The notes beneath the pieces are model-generated. The model had not been told where the DNA came from, made no database searches, and saw only the letters and a list, made by a program, of their open reading frames with translations. A stretch of DNA of 52,890 nt. It comes from Acanthaster planci. Taxonomy: Eukaryota > Echinodermata > Asteroidea > Valvatida > Acanthasteridae. The stretch covers positions 1,957,743 to 2,010,632 of the forward strand of contig NW_019091365.1 in assembly GCF_001949145.1 (NCBI RefSeq), read 5' to 3'. The translations under genes were made by a program, and so were the position numbers. This document shows, piece by piece, positions 48,901 through 52,782 of the stretch (position 1 is its first letter; each line of letters starts with the position of its first letter).

Positions 48901-51694
48901 GGGTCTGAGAAACACCAGAGCAAATTATTACAAATTGTGAATCACATAAACCTATGAAGTTCTTTCAATTTCAAAGTCAAATATCAAAAAACCTGAAAAA
49001 CCTCTGAAGATACATGAATTATTCCTTTCATCTTTGCAAGGACATGGTTAAATAGTTTCTATTGCAATTAACTGTTTACCCCAGGAGCGACAGCTGTTGA
49101 GTTCTTGCAAGCAGGCAACACAAATTTCCTAGTATTTGCGGCTGTCAGTCCAACCCAGAGCCCTGTTTACATATTCAACACGCAGGTAAGTTGATTGGTC
49201 AGGTAATCACGCATGATGTGTGACTGGTTTATATGAATCCTACGTTTTTCAAACTATGTTCTATATCACATGACTTGGAGAAAGCTCATGTATGAAGTTA
49301 ATGCTAAGGAGCCTCCACCAATAGTTTTCTTACAATTAAGTGCATGAACGACACAAAAATACCATTCCAGAAGCTGGTTCCTAGTTTTCAGTATCAATTC
49401 AGTGCCAAAATGAAATTCCTATTCTGGATGCATATTGTGCATGTGAGTTCCCTCCTCTGGCACTTTGTGAAGTCTGCAAAACAAAGTGTTGAGTCAGTAA
49501 CCTAATGAACTGATATCAGAGACCATGCTATTACCTTACTTTTGGTTATGTTATATTTTTCTTCTTCATCTGTTAGACTGGCCAGTTTGATTTTCACCAG
49601 TATGTGTCCACCAGCTATGCGGCCTCAGTGGCAAGTTTCAAGTTCCAAGGCAACGCCGGGCTGGCATTTGCCAATCAAGCACAGCTCTATGCAAATAACA
49701 AGGTTTCCTACGATGTGCCTATTGAGGTAAGGTTTTGTTTGTAGCTGTTTGTTCCTTGTCTTTTCAGTTGCAAGCATTGACTGCACTATATACATGAACA
49801 GCCCCAAAAAATCTGAGACATACTCGGACTTGAAATTGGAAATTTCAACACATTTATTTGCTCCAGACTGAACAACACATTGAGCGGTAAACTAAATATG
49901 CATGGTGTGGAAGTCTTAAAAGCCCCTCTTGGTTTGTGGTTTATAGGTGTACTTCTTGTCCAAAACAACGGGGGAGTTTGAGCTGAGGGAAATGGTTGAC
50001 TTTACTGCAGCAGTGGATGTTGCGATGTTCCACATTGGTCCTGATCTCTACATGGCCGCGATCAGCGAGTATGAAGAACTGCAGATACTGAAACATGACG
50101 GTAATGATAAAGTTCCTTCTGTTTTTATTCCTTTTTAGCATATACAGCCTTTTTAGGATATGGCCTGAACCTGTACAAGGTGGTTTTACAAGTTGTGGCC
50201 TGCAATCCAAAACACAAGTCGCAAGTCATATTGCAAGCTGCAATATTGTTCAAATTTCATAGTTTATATTATTATAGTTCATATTTTGCCTCTTCTCAGT
50301 CTCATCTTTTAAGTCTGTACCTCTTTCTCCATGCAAAAATTTGTTTATTTTCTCTCATGTTTTTTTCTCTCTGGTTTTCATCAGGTGTTGTCGGTTTCAG
50401 TCAAGTGTTAACCCTAGCCAGTTACGGTGTTGTAACTGTGGAGATCTTTGAAATTATGGGTTTACCAGAGTACCAAAACCTGTTCTTTGCGCTGGGCGTC
50501 AATCCAGTCACTGATGATGACACATCTTCATGGATAATCGGGGAAAGAATCATTGGTAAGATTTGGCATTTTTTTACAAACATTATTAATTCAAAAAAAG
50601 GAAAAATGCCAGAAATTCACTGATGCAGAATTGACAAGTTTACGATCTTCACCAGAAAACTGGAATGACACACTAAGTTTGATGTGTGTTGTTTTATTTG
50701 CGTGGTCTTTTAGATCCAGAATGATCCATAAAGCTAGTTTGGGGCAGTTTGCCATCCCATTTCATCACACTCCACAGTAATATTACATACAGTCAGGCCA
50801 AAAAGAAACCTAGGTATGCTTCCCGTTTCACAAAAAACCTCCCATATTTTGATACAGTCACCTGAAGTTCTTTTTGGGGGGAGGCTGATTTGAAGAAAAT
50901 GTGAATTTTATTTTGGAAATAAAGGAAAAACAGTACTTTGAGCATGGTGAAAAACAGTTCAGACTTATTTATGAATGCAGCTAGAACCCTTTAAAGTGTT
51001 GGTCCTTCATTTACATGTACTTTGAAACAGATGTCACCAAACCTCTCTTGCTGTTCTTTTCAACCAGTTAAAACTTACCTGCAGAGTGAATTAGTATAAA
51101 AGTGCCAATTTTTTCCCCACCTACTGGTTCCGGCCCTGTTTTCAGATGCCATGTAAAGGGAAGAAAAACATGAGAGGCTGTGTTGGGAATTAATCCAGCC
51201 TAAGCTTTCCTCCAACATGGCCACTGGTGGAAATTTGCATTCAGAAGTCCTCAGTTGTAAAGTATACCTTCATAAAAACATCACGGGGATAGTGAAAAGG
51301 AATGGTTCATTAAATTTATTACTATTTGTATTTGAGGTACATTGTATTTATTCTCTTTTAGATAAATCCATACTGTGCCATGGCCATTTTATGAGAGAAT
51401 TGGAGGCCGGGCATAGTAAAGGAACTATGGTTTTATAGATTTTGTACCTTAATCTTAACAGTGCTAAATCCTCCAATTTCAATATGTTTTTATGCCCAAG
51501 GGGGTTAATCTGGTTCCCTTTATCGAGTGTGACGCATTTTTCAACGGCTTTTTAGTCGATAGTATTTAGAGCAAGGATTGTGTTTTTTCCTCTTCATTTT
51601 AGGTCAGACGGTGAAGTTTGAAATCTTACCTTGTGACATCGTCATAGAAGACTCCTTCCATGGAGATACCAGTCTGCTTAATGGGCCACTCTGA
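590..51694 (+). CDS. Secreted multidomain protein: 2 SRCR + about 26 Gly/Asp-Leu modules + 7 EAR repeats (5' partial, 37 exons)
   Basis: Exons: 590-940, 1803-2132, 3194-3396, 3860-4013, 4323-4433, 4685-4832, 5483-5637, 6676-6801, 7319-7447, 7570-7691, 8213-8321, 8783-8902, 9522-9668, 10427-10546, 11064-11201, 11521-11658, 24428-24539, 25026-25153, 25784-25940, 26753-26874, 27290-27418, 28225-28336, 29050-29199, 30530-30756, 31046-31199, 31497-31595, 44697-44768, 44990-45238, 45529-45801, 46631-46822, 47241-47342, 47979-48194, 49085-49185, 49577-49726, 49947-50100, 50385-50555, 51603-51694. Phases match at every junction if exon 16 is corrected by one base. SRCR and EAR domains are known extracellular binding modules; many N-x-T/S sequons and no membrane segment fit a secreted or matrix protein. 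The first exon, with signal peptide, is probably upstream of the window. Ligand and function are unknown. No family with this exact architecture is recognised. Confidence 0.88.
1803..2132 (+). CDS. Exon 2: SRCR domain 2
   Basis: Closely similar to the first SRCR exon at base level (VENQIRLVGSSSYLEG, WGTICDDSWD, VVCRQLGYGAAVSAP), which suggests tandem exon duplication. 110 codons, phase 1 at both ends, donor gtatgc at 2133. The next intron (2133-3193) holds nothing I recognise. Confidence 0.92.
3194..3396 (+). CDS. Exon 3: Cys-x-x-Cys segment, possible lone EAR-like blade
   Basis: Begins VSCAECHNATS, then alternates hydrophobic strands (LSFHVGTDVYLLVGVSSY, then FFKMTLLYMD and VVVESLQL). The strand-YLLVG-strand rhythm resembles an EAR repeat but the match is weak. 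Enters in phase 1, leaves in phase 0 at donor gtgaga (3397). Confidence 0.78.
3860..4013 (+). CDS. Exon 4: first recurring module (TKDG...GVKTF)
   Basis: Reads SVTKDGHEEIRGVKTF then a V-x-V-like strand. GVKTF is the join between modules seen throughout the gene. Phase 0 in, phase 1 out, donor gtgaga at 4014. Confidence 0.85.
4323..4433 (+). CDS. Exon 5: linker, partly helical
   Basis: Encodes DAYIYAPRPTGNES followed by a charged, probably helical stretch (AQRKEIEDFLDFLN). Acceptor ttttcag, donor gtaggc at 4434; phase 1 on both sides. It does not show the module pattern. Confidence 0.75.
4685..4832 (+). CDS. Exon 6: module with VFDGVNIDEL core
   Basis: Shows VVTLNTTQTITGVKN, then strands, then VFDGVNIDELNREAF. 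Ends in phase 2 at donor gtagct, the only phase 2 boundary in the gene. The next intron (4833-5482) shows nothing recognisable. Confidence 0.83.
5483..5637 (+). CDS. Exon 7: module with LVNDVDLSEDVVL core
   Basis: Starts one base after acceptor ctgtag, completing an Arg codon in phase 2. Contains GELTF, LVNDVDLSEDVVLI and SPQTITG. The 1.04 kb intron after it has a small hairpin (aatgctgt/acagcatt, about 5687-5709) and nothing else seen. Confidence 0.83.
6676..6801 (+). CDS. Exon 8: module with LLNDIDPSDQLVTL core
   Basis: Reads GMKTIQQN at the start and SGSHVITG at the end, the same join as other modules. Phase 1 in and out, donor gtaaac. Confidence 0.82.
7319..7447 (+). CDS. Exon 9: module with TIDGVTVNSL core
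   Basis: GQLNFTDVIHIDGDIVTDG, TIDGVTVNSLCGDVMT, then STNQTVSG. It carries a single Cys, rare in this part of the protein. Phase 1 in and out. Confidence 0.85.
7570..7691 (+). CDS. Exon 10: module with LLRQVNMTRLADEAV core
   Basis: GPIIFLQPPVFDTD then LLRQVNMTRLADEAVRINQG. Ends phase 0 at donor gtgagt (7692). Confidence 0.82.
8213..8321 (+). CDS. Exon 11: module GAKTF...LVTNIDLQQDVV
   Basis: IAGAKTFMDDVSVTGNVIV then GLVTNIDLQQDVVQLAG. A regular module copy: alternating V-x-V-x-G strands followed by the Asp-Leu turn. Phase 0 in, phase 1 out. Confidence 0.87.
8783..8902 (+). CDS. Exon 12: module with TVNGLDLSQDVVTL core
   Basis: GARVFGGLVEMAGVVNITG then TVNGLDLSQDVVTLKG, a near-consensus copy. 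Phase 1 in and out, donor gtgagt. Confidence 0.87.
9522..9668 (+). CDS. Exon 13: module GKKTF...TVDTVDLSTW
   Basis: HAIQGKKTFVDGI, NISVTGTVDTVDLSTWASN and LSTNQTVQG. Phase 1 in and out, donor gtaagc. Nothing recognised in the flanking introns. Confidence 0.87.
10211..10282. repeat. Short inverted element with telomere-like ends, copy 1
   Basis: Perfect 11-bp inverted arms, ttaaccctaac at 10212-10222 and gttagggttaa at 10271-10281, enclose an AT-rich core. A related copy lies near 51450-51512, so this is a dispersed repeat and not a chance hairpin. Confidence 0.6.
10427..10546 (+). CDS. Exon 14: module with LINGIDLQAMYRDTF core
   Basis: GPLVFTNDTNMRASLNVTG then LINGIDLQAMYRDTFFKTSDQ. The Tyr-containing turn after the core also appears in exons 24 and 28. 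Phase 1 in and out. Confidence 0.86.
11064..11201 (+). CDS. Exon 15: module GNKTF...LINGLNMTEDYL
   Basis: VQIISGNKTFMKPLTVTTG, then IEGLINGLNMTEDYLNKF and SDQNVTS. Phase 1 in and out, donor gtaggt. Confidence 0.86.
11521..11658 (+). CDS. Exon 16: frameshifted module before the Polinton intron
   Basis: The first frame reads QKTFVDGFSADGGLNVSG then LIAGN and a stop at about 11590. One base out of frame the module resumes as IDLLELYGNSLLRG and runs to a strong donor gtaagt at 11659. Exon length is 138, one base more than the flanking phases allow, so a single inserted base near 11588-11591 explains it. It could be a true mutation or an assembly error. Confidence 0.75.
11659..12338. other. Intron 16, 5' part before the Polinton
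   Basis: No gene recognised. An open frame at 11867-12199 lacks similarity and splice support. The last 130 bases contain several gacc/ggtc-rich short repeats resembling the Polinton end, so the left boundary may be rearranged. Confidence 0.5.
12339..12512 (+). repeat. Polinton left terminal inverted repeat
   Basis: Matches the reverse complement of the right end across blocks such as taaaaaggtcaaaggtgtg, gcaatggtcaaggaggt and gttgttgc, with scattered mismatches and small indels inward to about gaacttacc. Confidence 0.85.
12663..13036 (-). pseudogene. Tandem double SOCS-box-like protein (frameshifted)
   Basis: Two similar modules in a row on the minus strand. Module 1: a BC-box-like TLKMLSANAV (from 13033), then after a frameshift near 12955 the Cul5-box-like LPVPVELQCYL (12926-12894). 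Module 2: TLKELAGWAVKKEL (from about 12824), then SSLEIPASLKFF ending near 12675. In SOCS boxes the first motif binds Elongin C and the LPxP motif helps bind Cullin 5. Usual Cys of the BC box is Ser in module 1 and Ala in module 2. No substrate-binding domain is visible upstream, so an N-terminal part may be lost. Role in host ubiquitin-ligase recruitment is inference. Confidence 0.55.
13037..13675. other. Polinton region without an assigned gene
   Basis: A short + strand open frame at 13084-13266 has protein-like composition (LYWGATLLVPENSK) but I cannot assign it. The rest has stops in all frames. Confidence 0.35.
13676..18929 (+). pseudogene. polB: Polinton protein-primed DNA polymerase B (broken)
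   Basis: Would replicate the element by protein priming. Seen in order: a low-complexity N-terminal region (ATG 13676 is a candidate start); MDKGGHPNC near 14740; exonuclease motif I FFDLEC (15701-15724); motif II-like YHASRYDSN near 15970; KKGYFPHLFNT near 16170; the family mark GCLWHGCPKCF near 16580; polymerase motif A DVCSLYP (16917); motif B LNSF-GKFGQR (about 18212-18243) where the usual Trp codon is TGA at 18224-18226; motif C YYDTDS (18459); and a C-terminus ending TLPHGY. At least ten stops or frameshifts and a LINE insertion (about 17310-18026) make it non-functional. Confidence 0.85.
17310..18026 (+). mobile_element. LINE (non-LTR retrotransposon) 3' fragment nested in polB
   Basis: Encodes the C-terminal tail of a LINE reverse-transcriptase protein: LKVYRAVV, CETWTVYSRRTKKLN, RVKWQDKGPETEVLQRA, RLPKRLLYGELISGKR and WEVSADDHPAWR, then a final zinc-finger-like FCAKIGLISHLHTH. 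It splits the polymerase between a GGLF motif (about 17300) and YINTFLKLKQEASGW (about 18033). Typical 5' truncation. The clade cannot be set from this fragment. Boundaries are within about 15 bases. Confidence 0.8.
19019..19679 (+). pseudogene. Polinton A32/FtsK-like packaging ATPase (broken)
   Basis: Packs DNA into virus-like particles in related elements. ATG at 19019. The Walker A is GPNGSRKT (about 19088-19111), where Arg replaces the usual Gly before Lys. After a frameshift comes the family block LFTKGSHHRNLSVILILQN, then RTISLNS and, in another frame, THIFPNEYTIVYVPKA with TAA at 19677. It lies 90 bases after polB, in the usual Polinton order. Several frameshifts disable it. Confidence 0.82.
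19716..20022 (+). pseudogene. Polinton small basic protein (core/virion-like, frameshifted)
   Basis: ATG 19716 opens RRLRIHAPFLRILAQ; a frameshift near 19815 leads to CECALNILNSNIPLTL and the basic KRKLRRYKQQMRHLADKK. This arrangement recurs in animal Polintons between ATPase and later virion genes, but the exact role is not known to me. It now reads through in frame into the next protein. Confidence 0.6.
20042..20577 (+). pseudogene. Polinton-associated protein of unknown function
   Basis: Begins MEHAKKMVLIPHETLNWL and continues with charged helical sequence (LDSKMRWHLDRQDIG, KLKLYQTLGK). After a frameshift near 20290 a basic tail with SLFAEVLPD and KKKGKKAGRP ends at about 20577. The KKMVLIP start and following Leu/Asp pattern recall a conserved Polinton ORF without a firm name. 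Confidence 0.5.
20688..21074 (+). pseudogene. Adenain-like cysteine protease, C-terminal fragment
   Basis: Contains NSYPLQDPLMTVCSQYCIFF then LMHRCRDIGMSKIVSMF, which matches the catalytic-Cys region of adenovirus-type (C5) proteases found in Polintons; the first Cys of CSQYC is the likely nucleophile. The N-terminal half with catalytic His and Asp is absent upstream, so this is a truncated copy. It would process capsid proteins in an intact element. Confidence 0.75.
21135..21586. other. Assembly gap (452 N)
   Basis: Run of N inside the Polinton. True size is unknown; capsid genes could have been lost or left unassembled here. Confidence 0.99.
21587..22491. other. AT-rich Polinton sequence without a gene
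   Basis: Rich in oligo-T on the + strand with no open frame of note; probably decayed or intergenic element DNA. Confidence 0.5.
22492..22833 (-). CDS. Polinton minus-strand protein of unknown function
   Basis: 113 codons open from a GTG with no upstream ATG before a stop, so the true start is lost or spliced. Shows a possible metal-binding set CEGC...HEC near the start, then VLLVLPHAVIALFDAASEKL and a charged helical end. No family recognised. It lies downstream of the PC4-like gene on the same strand. Confidence 0.45.
   Translation of the reverse strand: MNKIEELPSKDRVPCEGCEVDSPSQWDHECVWITTEHVLLVLPHAVIALFDAASEKLRREKFMCRDLNTKVRLFKEDIMMFLMADPKKILKLYAQKDQHLDFTIALEQCLFDL
22937..23679 (-). pseudogene. 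WW-like plus PC4-like protein (frameshifted)
   Basis: An in-frame ATG at 23679 is followed after 19 codons by TAA (23622-23620). The open part then has a WW-like domain, RWHKVYSFEEQRFYYHN through QLELP, in which the second Trp is Leu. An acidic linker (DQDEEENERD) and the start of a PC4 fold (DRFHLEGECYVSG) follow. A frameshift near 23115-23120 separates this from the rest of the PC4 core: ISVREYFW, then KKGINLTASQWSVL. PC4/p15 proteins bind single-stranded DNA and act in transcription. Joined to a WW-like domain it is unusual. The gene reads away from the right end of the element. Confidence 0.7.
23680..24177. other. Polinton right subterminal region
   Basis: No gene seen. TATA-like stretches (tatttatatcgcg at about 23780, tataaatata at about 23851) lie upstream of the minus-strand gene and could belong to its promoter. 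Confidence 0.35.
24178..24351 (-). repeat. Polinton right terminal inverted repeat
   Basis: Inverse of the left end: cctttgacctttttacc near the tip and cctccttgaccattgc further in. The tip reads acccctct and is followed by host intron sequence ttgata. Confidence 0.85.
24428..24539 (+). CDS. Exon 17: module TFLGNVTVEG...MVDGVKI
   Basis: Opens in phase 0 with TFLGNVTVEGVVNVTS, which completes the join begun at the end of exon 16, then MVDGVKIATDVLTIYG and NQIVTG. It begins 76 bases after the Polinton right end. Confidence 0.86.
25026..25153 (+). CDS. Exon 18: divergent module starting GAKTF
   Basis: GAKTFQRLEADNMSVDDMN, then a less regular stretch ending LSRVDLTSNQ. Phase 1 in, phase 0 out at donor gtaaga. 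Confidence 0.83.
25784..25940 (+). CDS. Exon 19: module with WLVNGINLTAVLEDIM core
   Basis: DISVNHSFSAANVTASD, then WLVNGINLTAVLEDIMTK and TVQTVTGTKTI. Phase 0 in, phase 1 out. Confidence 0.86.
26231..26650. repeat. 20-bp minisatellite, 21 units, with higher-order structure
   Basis: Unit like tatgtacccatgcgatgaac, exactly 20 bp throughout 420 bases. In the middle, variants repeat as 40-bp pairs and then as an 80-bp block that occurs twice. It lies in intron 19. Confidence 0.95.
26753..26874 (+). CDS. Exon 20: module with HINGIQLKEF core and GC donor
   Basis: GTMIVHGNVSLND, HINGIQLKEFAARALLL, then QTVTGRK. The donor is GCAAGT at 26875. The nearest GT four bases on gives the wrong phase for the next exon. 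Confidence 0.85.
27290..27418 (+). CDS. Exon 21: module TFDNMTI...LVDGINLDFF
   Basis: TFDNMTILSSHLEVTG, then LVDGINLDFFMSDIIHPDN and LANK. Phase 0 at both ends. The donor gtcggt is weak. Confidence 0.84.
27985..28085 (-). repeat. Possible tRNA-derived SINE fragment
   Basis: On the minus strand a B-box-like ggttcaagccc (28010-28020) sits in tRNA-like context. A similar gggttcaagttt lies near 30390-30401. No full SINE structure was traced. Confidence 0.25.
28225..28336 (+). CDS. Exon 22: consensus module TVDGIDLSEDIM
   Basis: TFLDGFHARDDVVVTG then TVDGIDLSEDIMTNST and QNISG. One of the most regular copies. Phase 0 in, phase 1 out. Confidence 0.88.
29050..29199 (+). CDS. Exon 23: module with LINGIDLVYL core
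   Basis: NYIISYIVTTDPDMLITG, LINGIDLVYLNNSIMKT, then EDQTVDAPLVF. Phase 1 in and out. The following 1.33 kb intron contains only a possible tRNA-like motif near 30395. Confidence 0.86.
30530..30756 (+). CDS. Exon 24: two modules in one exon
   Basis: First copy: TDVSVTGLVDGYDLSELD. Second copy: NVTFTKDVTFEGPLNTTG followed by LIFGRNLSAWYRDVV. Two units in one exon suggest intron loss or exon fusion. Phase 1 in, phase 0 out at donor gtgagc. Confidence 0.87.
31046..31199 (+). CDS. Exon 25: module VVVGNKTF...FDSFVADAV
   Basis: VVVGNKTFINDVEVSP, then a divergent core FGRDFDSFVADAV and NLTGNATITG. Phase 0 in, phase 1 out. Confidence 0.86.
31497..31595 (+). CDS. Exon 26: short module TVDGVHIEEVV
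   Basis: GVKTFLGDVDARADVSVAG then TVDGVHIEEVVTKDG. It is followed by the 13.1 kb intron that holds the Gypsy element. Phase 1 in and out. Confidence 0.87.
31596..34053. other. Intron 26, part before the Gypsy element
   Basis: No exon or gene supported. Near 33467-33620 a motif acgaagtagcactca appears three times at 66-68 base spacing, with an inverted match at about 33498. Otherwise plain AT-rich DNA. Confidence 0.45.
34054..35150 (+). repeat. 5' LTR (3' end deleted)
   Basis: Aligns with 40502 onward, including a CCAAT-type inverted motif ccaatcagtattgg. Similarity stops near tttactttgtatt at about 35150; the poly(A) region and the terminal CA seen in the 3' LTR are missing. Confidence 0.88.
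35114..36244 (+). pseudogene. gag: Gypsy Gag, PNMA-like capsid plus CCHC knuckle (broken)
   Basis: The 301-codon frame ends at 36019. Its core (WRDLDDAEKRKRIHEALRLP, EELF-like DDELFVKFHSL, GEPPSKFLTRLQ, VRLAQFICGIL) follows the pattern of PNMA/Arc-type retroviral-like capsid domains. In a second frame a zinc knuckle CFSCGQEGHIRRRC lies at about 36114-36155. The start is unclear because the first codons fall in LTR sequence. Two frames imply at least one frameshift. Confidence 0.75.
36265..36642 (+). pseudogene. pro: Gypsy aspartic protease domain
   Basis: The active-site-like HCLLDSGSQVTLIS (D-S-G) is near 36370. Retropepsins cleave Gag-Pol. The frame is closed by TAA at 36640 before the reverse transcriptase. 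Confidence 0.75.
37008..37676 (+). pseudogene. pol: Gypsy reverse transcriptase
   Basis: Shows PYASPIVLVRKKNGSLRMC, DYRTLN, FSVIDLKSGFYQIP, and the catalytic VYMDDLIIFG ending at 37470 where a stop follows. The thumb/connection (RLAEFGLKVSPEKWQLC) continues in another frame to 37676. Confidence 0.88.
37780..38509 (+). pseudogene. Gypsy RNase H region
   Basis: Remnants are in several frames: TLKDRLVSALVLAF near 37845, then a readable end HRWLAALSNFDFSIHYKPGW and NVDADALSRRP (about 38178-38270), typical of the RNase H C-terminus in Gypsy Pol. Confidence 0.7.
38628..40333 (+). pseudogene. Gypsy integrase (broken)
   Basis: A zinc-binding HHCC remnant near 38750-38885 is interrupted by stops. 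The DDE core has VVTDHFSRYAPAF, LHSDQGQDFES and the Glu in QPERFN region (39000-39250). The C-terminus begins TPGDRVLVRN at 39578 and ends in a long Ser/Pro-rich tail to 40333. Confidence 0.8.
40488..40501 (+). promoter_or_regulatory. Polypurine tract of the Gypsy element
   Basis: Purine run gaaaggggagga immediately before the 3' LTR, the usual plus-strand primer. Confidence 0.7.
40502..41670 (+). repeat. 3' LTR
   Basis: Starts TGTAACCCC, contains AATAAA at 41644-41649 and ends TTTTGTATCA, so TG...CA ends are kept. About 1.17 kb. Confidence 0.85.
41671..42017. other. AT-rich intron sequence between Gypsy and minisatellite
   Basis: No gene or repeat recognised. Confidence 0.5.
42018..44068. 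repeat. Hairpin minisatellite, about 35 units of 50-65 bp
   Basis: Each unit has an inverted segment ccccctt...aagggggt around attctaaa, then a constant gtgtatttccaatga and a variable spacer. Units differ by 10-25%, so the array is old or drifting. Open frames over it on both strands are repeat translations, not genes. Confidence 0.93.
44069..44696. other. Intron 26, 3' end
   Basis: Contains the palindrome at 44366-44420; no gene seen. Confidence 0.5.
44366..44420. repeat. 55-bp near-perfect palindrome
   Basis: Left half gtgtcgtggccagtgtatac pairs with gtatacactggccacgacac; pairing continues to a single central base (44393) with one mismatch. Flanks also share aaactggatc in inverted orientation (44324 and about 44430), so it may be the centre of a longer foldback element. 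Confidence 0.93.
44697..44768 (+). CDS. Exon 27: half module
   Basis: Only 72 bases: GNEEITGVKTFMKSIIVNG then HINITG. The DG-V-DL core lies in the next exon, so the exon boundary cuts the module in the middle. Confidence 0.83.
44990..45238 (+). CDS. Exon 28: one and a half modules, GC donor
   Basis: FVNGVDISNLYTRTF completes the previous half. A full unit follows: VRVTGDIVVTGLVDGVDL, then EEAVTLNTDQTIGG, and the next strand set begins. The donor is GCAAGT at 45239; the next GT breaks the frame. Confidence 0.87.
45529..45801 (+). CDS. Exon 29: last module and helical linker to the propeller
   Basis: FVDGVNLTDLVTERATL, LLTFQGHVTLRRNVTVANL, then FDGVSLPYLWSLHETLLSW and a longer, probably helical stretch ending HLQRAYA. 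It joins the module region to the EAR repeats. The following intron (45802-46630) holds nothing I recognise. Confidence 0.86.
46631..46822 (+). CDS. Exon 30: EAR repeat 1
   Basis: FRIQSFESFVLDDVTHLALA, then YVYAWDEDSYEFVQK. The pattern strand, aliphatic LALA, strand with Tyr-x-Trp, then F-x-x-x-Q is typical of EAR/EPTP repeats as in LGI1 and TSPEAR. Confidence 0.88.
47241..47342 (+). CDS. Exon 31: EAR repeat 2, first part
   Basis: YSWHAFRRQGTQYIAIANEG. W-x-x-F followed by YIAIAN is the EAR signature. Phase 1 in and out. The next intron (47343-47978) holds nothing I recognise. Confidence 0.86.
47979..48194 (+). CDS. Exon 32: EAR repeat 2 end and EAR repeat 3
   Basis: TIYYYNGTHFLEHQGLES completes repeat 2. 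Repeat 3 follows: TTVIDGDLYLALANTKTS, then LYLQAQDGLFYEAQNF. Clear blade periodicity. Confidence 0.88.
48371..48617. mobile_element. MITE-like element with about 28-bp inverted ends
   Basis: Left end ggtcccaatttcatgtcgct mirrors right end agcagcgccatgaaataggg. Inner parts are also partly complementary. No coding capacity. About 247 bp inside intron 32. Confidence 0.75.
49085..49185 (+). CDS. Exon 33: EAR repeat 4, first part
   Basis: AVEFLQAGNTNFLVFAAV then SPVYIFNTQ. Phase 1 in, phase 0 out at donor gtaagt. Confidence 0.85.
49577..49726 (+). CDS. Exon 34: EAR repeat 4 end and EAR repeat 5
   Basis: GQFDFHQYVSTSYAASVASF followed by GNAGLAFANQAQLYANN. 50 codons, phase 0 at both ends. Confidence 0.86.
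49947..50100 (+). CDS. Exon 35: EAR repeat 5 end and EAR repeat 6
   Basis: VYFLSKTTGEFELREMVDF ends repeat 5. Repeat 6: DVAMFHIGPDLYMAAISEYE and LQILKHD. Confidence 0.87.
50385..50555 (+). CDS. Exon 36: EAR repeats 6-7
   Basis: GFSQVLTLASYGVVTVEIFE then YQNLFFALGVNPV. The last blade has LFFALGV where others have YLALA. The next 1.05 kb intron (50556-51602) includes the second copy of a telomere-like inverted element near 51450. Confidence 0.87.
51450..51512. repeat. Short inverted element, copy 2 (degenerate)
   Basis: Matches copy 1 over most of its length, with shared segments such as aatttcaatat and gggggttaa, but its terminal arms have decayed. It lies in the last intron. Confidence 0.55.
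51603..51694 (+). CDS. Exon 37: last coding exon and stop
   Basis: GQTVKFEILPCDIVIEDS closes repeat 7, with a final Cys that may pair within the propeller, then a short tail ending GPL and TGA at 51692-51694. No GPI signal or membrane helix is visible. Confidence 0.86.
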
Positions 51695-52705
51695 GGATGC
51701 TTGTGAGGCAGGGACCCAAACCACTCAGGACCCCAAGTGAGAATGTCTCCAGCAGACACCATGTTAGTCACTTTAATTTGACTCTAAACAGATGCATATA
51801 TGTAATAGCTAGGGCAAGAATGTTGGGGACTAGGTTTTGATTTTTTTCAACCCATGAAATATTGATTTTATAATGGAACTGTATTTGTATAATTGTGAAT
51901 AAATGAATGAAAACCTTTAAACAGGGAAAAATCCTATTTAAAATGTAATGGAATTGAAAAATGCGAATGGATTCTGAGGTCATTAATCTTATCATACCTG
52001 TGACATTCTGTCAACATTTTTAAAATTGCTGCTTTTTCTGATGAAAGTTGAACTTGGTGAACCTAATATTTTTTGGGTAAAAGTGTTCAGAAATGGCCTA
52101 ATAGCTGTGCAGGGGATGAACTATTTTTCAAGATTGTTGTACAAACACTTGCTTGGTCAAATTTTAGTACTAATTCATTCACAATTAATCAATAATGAAA
52201 ATGATAATGAAAATAGTGATCAGTGACTCAGCTTTTATATTTAAAGAGCAAATCTACATTTTAATGTAAAAGGTGGTAATGCAATTCAATTGTGGAAACA
52301 AATGAAAATTTAAGTATTTATGAATTCACTTATTACGTGCACACCTCTCTGGAATGTTCTATTTTTTCTTGAATCATCTAATTTTGTGACTTATGGTAGT
52401 GTTTGATGTATGCTGGATTGAACGTGATTAGGAATTGTGATTTCCCCAAATTAGAAAGGTTCCTGCATTTTGCTTAACAGCTGTGTGTTTGAACACTATT
52501 TGTGTTGGTTATCGTGTAAATTATTTATCAGTATTAATTTACAAGTTAAAATGTTCCACTAATAATTTTGTAGTGCAAGGGTGATATGTTCAAGCTTATA
52601 TCCAAAAGGAATTGTTAAAGCAATCAACTTCAAAATTATTATAAATGTCATGCAGAATTAATTCTGTTGATTATAATCGTTAAGGTAAACAGTATTAAAT
52701 AAAAC
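51695..52705 (+). promoter_or_regulatory. 3' UTR with two candidate poly(A) signals
   Basis: AT-rich sequence with no open frame of note. AATAAA occurs at 51898-51903 and 52698-52703, giving possible short (about 220 nt) and long (about 1.03 kb) 3' ends. Which is used cannot be told from sequence. Confidence 0.5.
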
Positions 52706-52782
52706 ATTTATTAACTGAAGTCTGAATATTTGTATACTTGTTTATATACCTGTTTGTCATCTTTAAAAATCTTCTTTACCCT

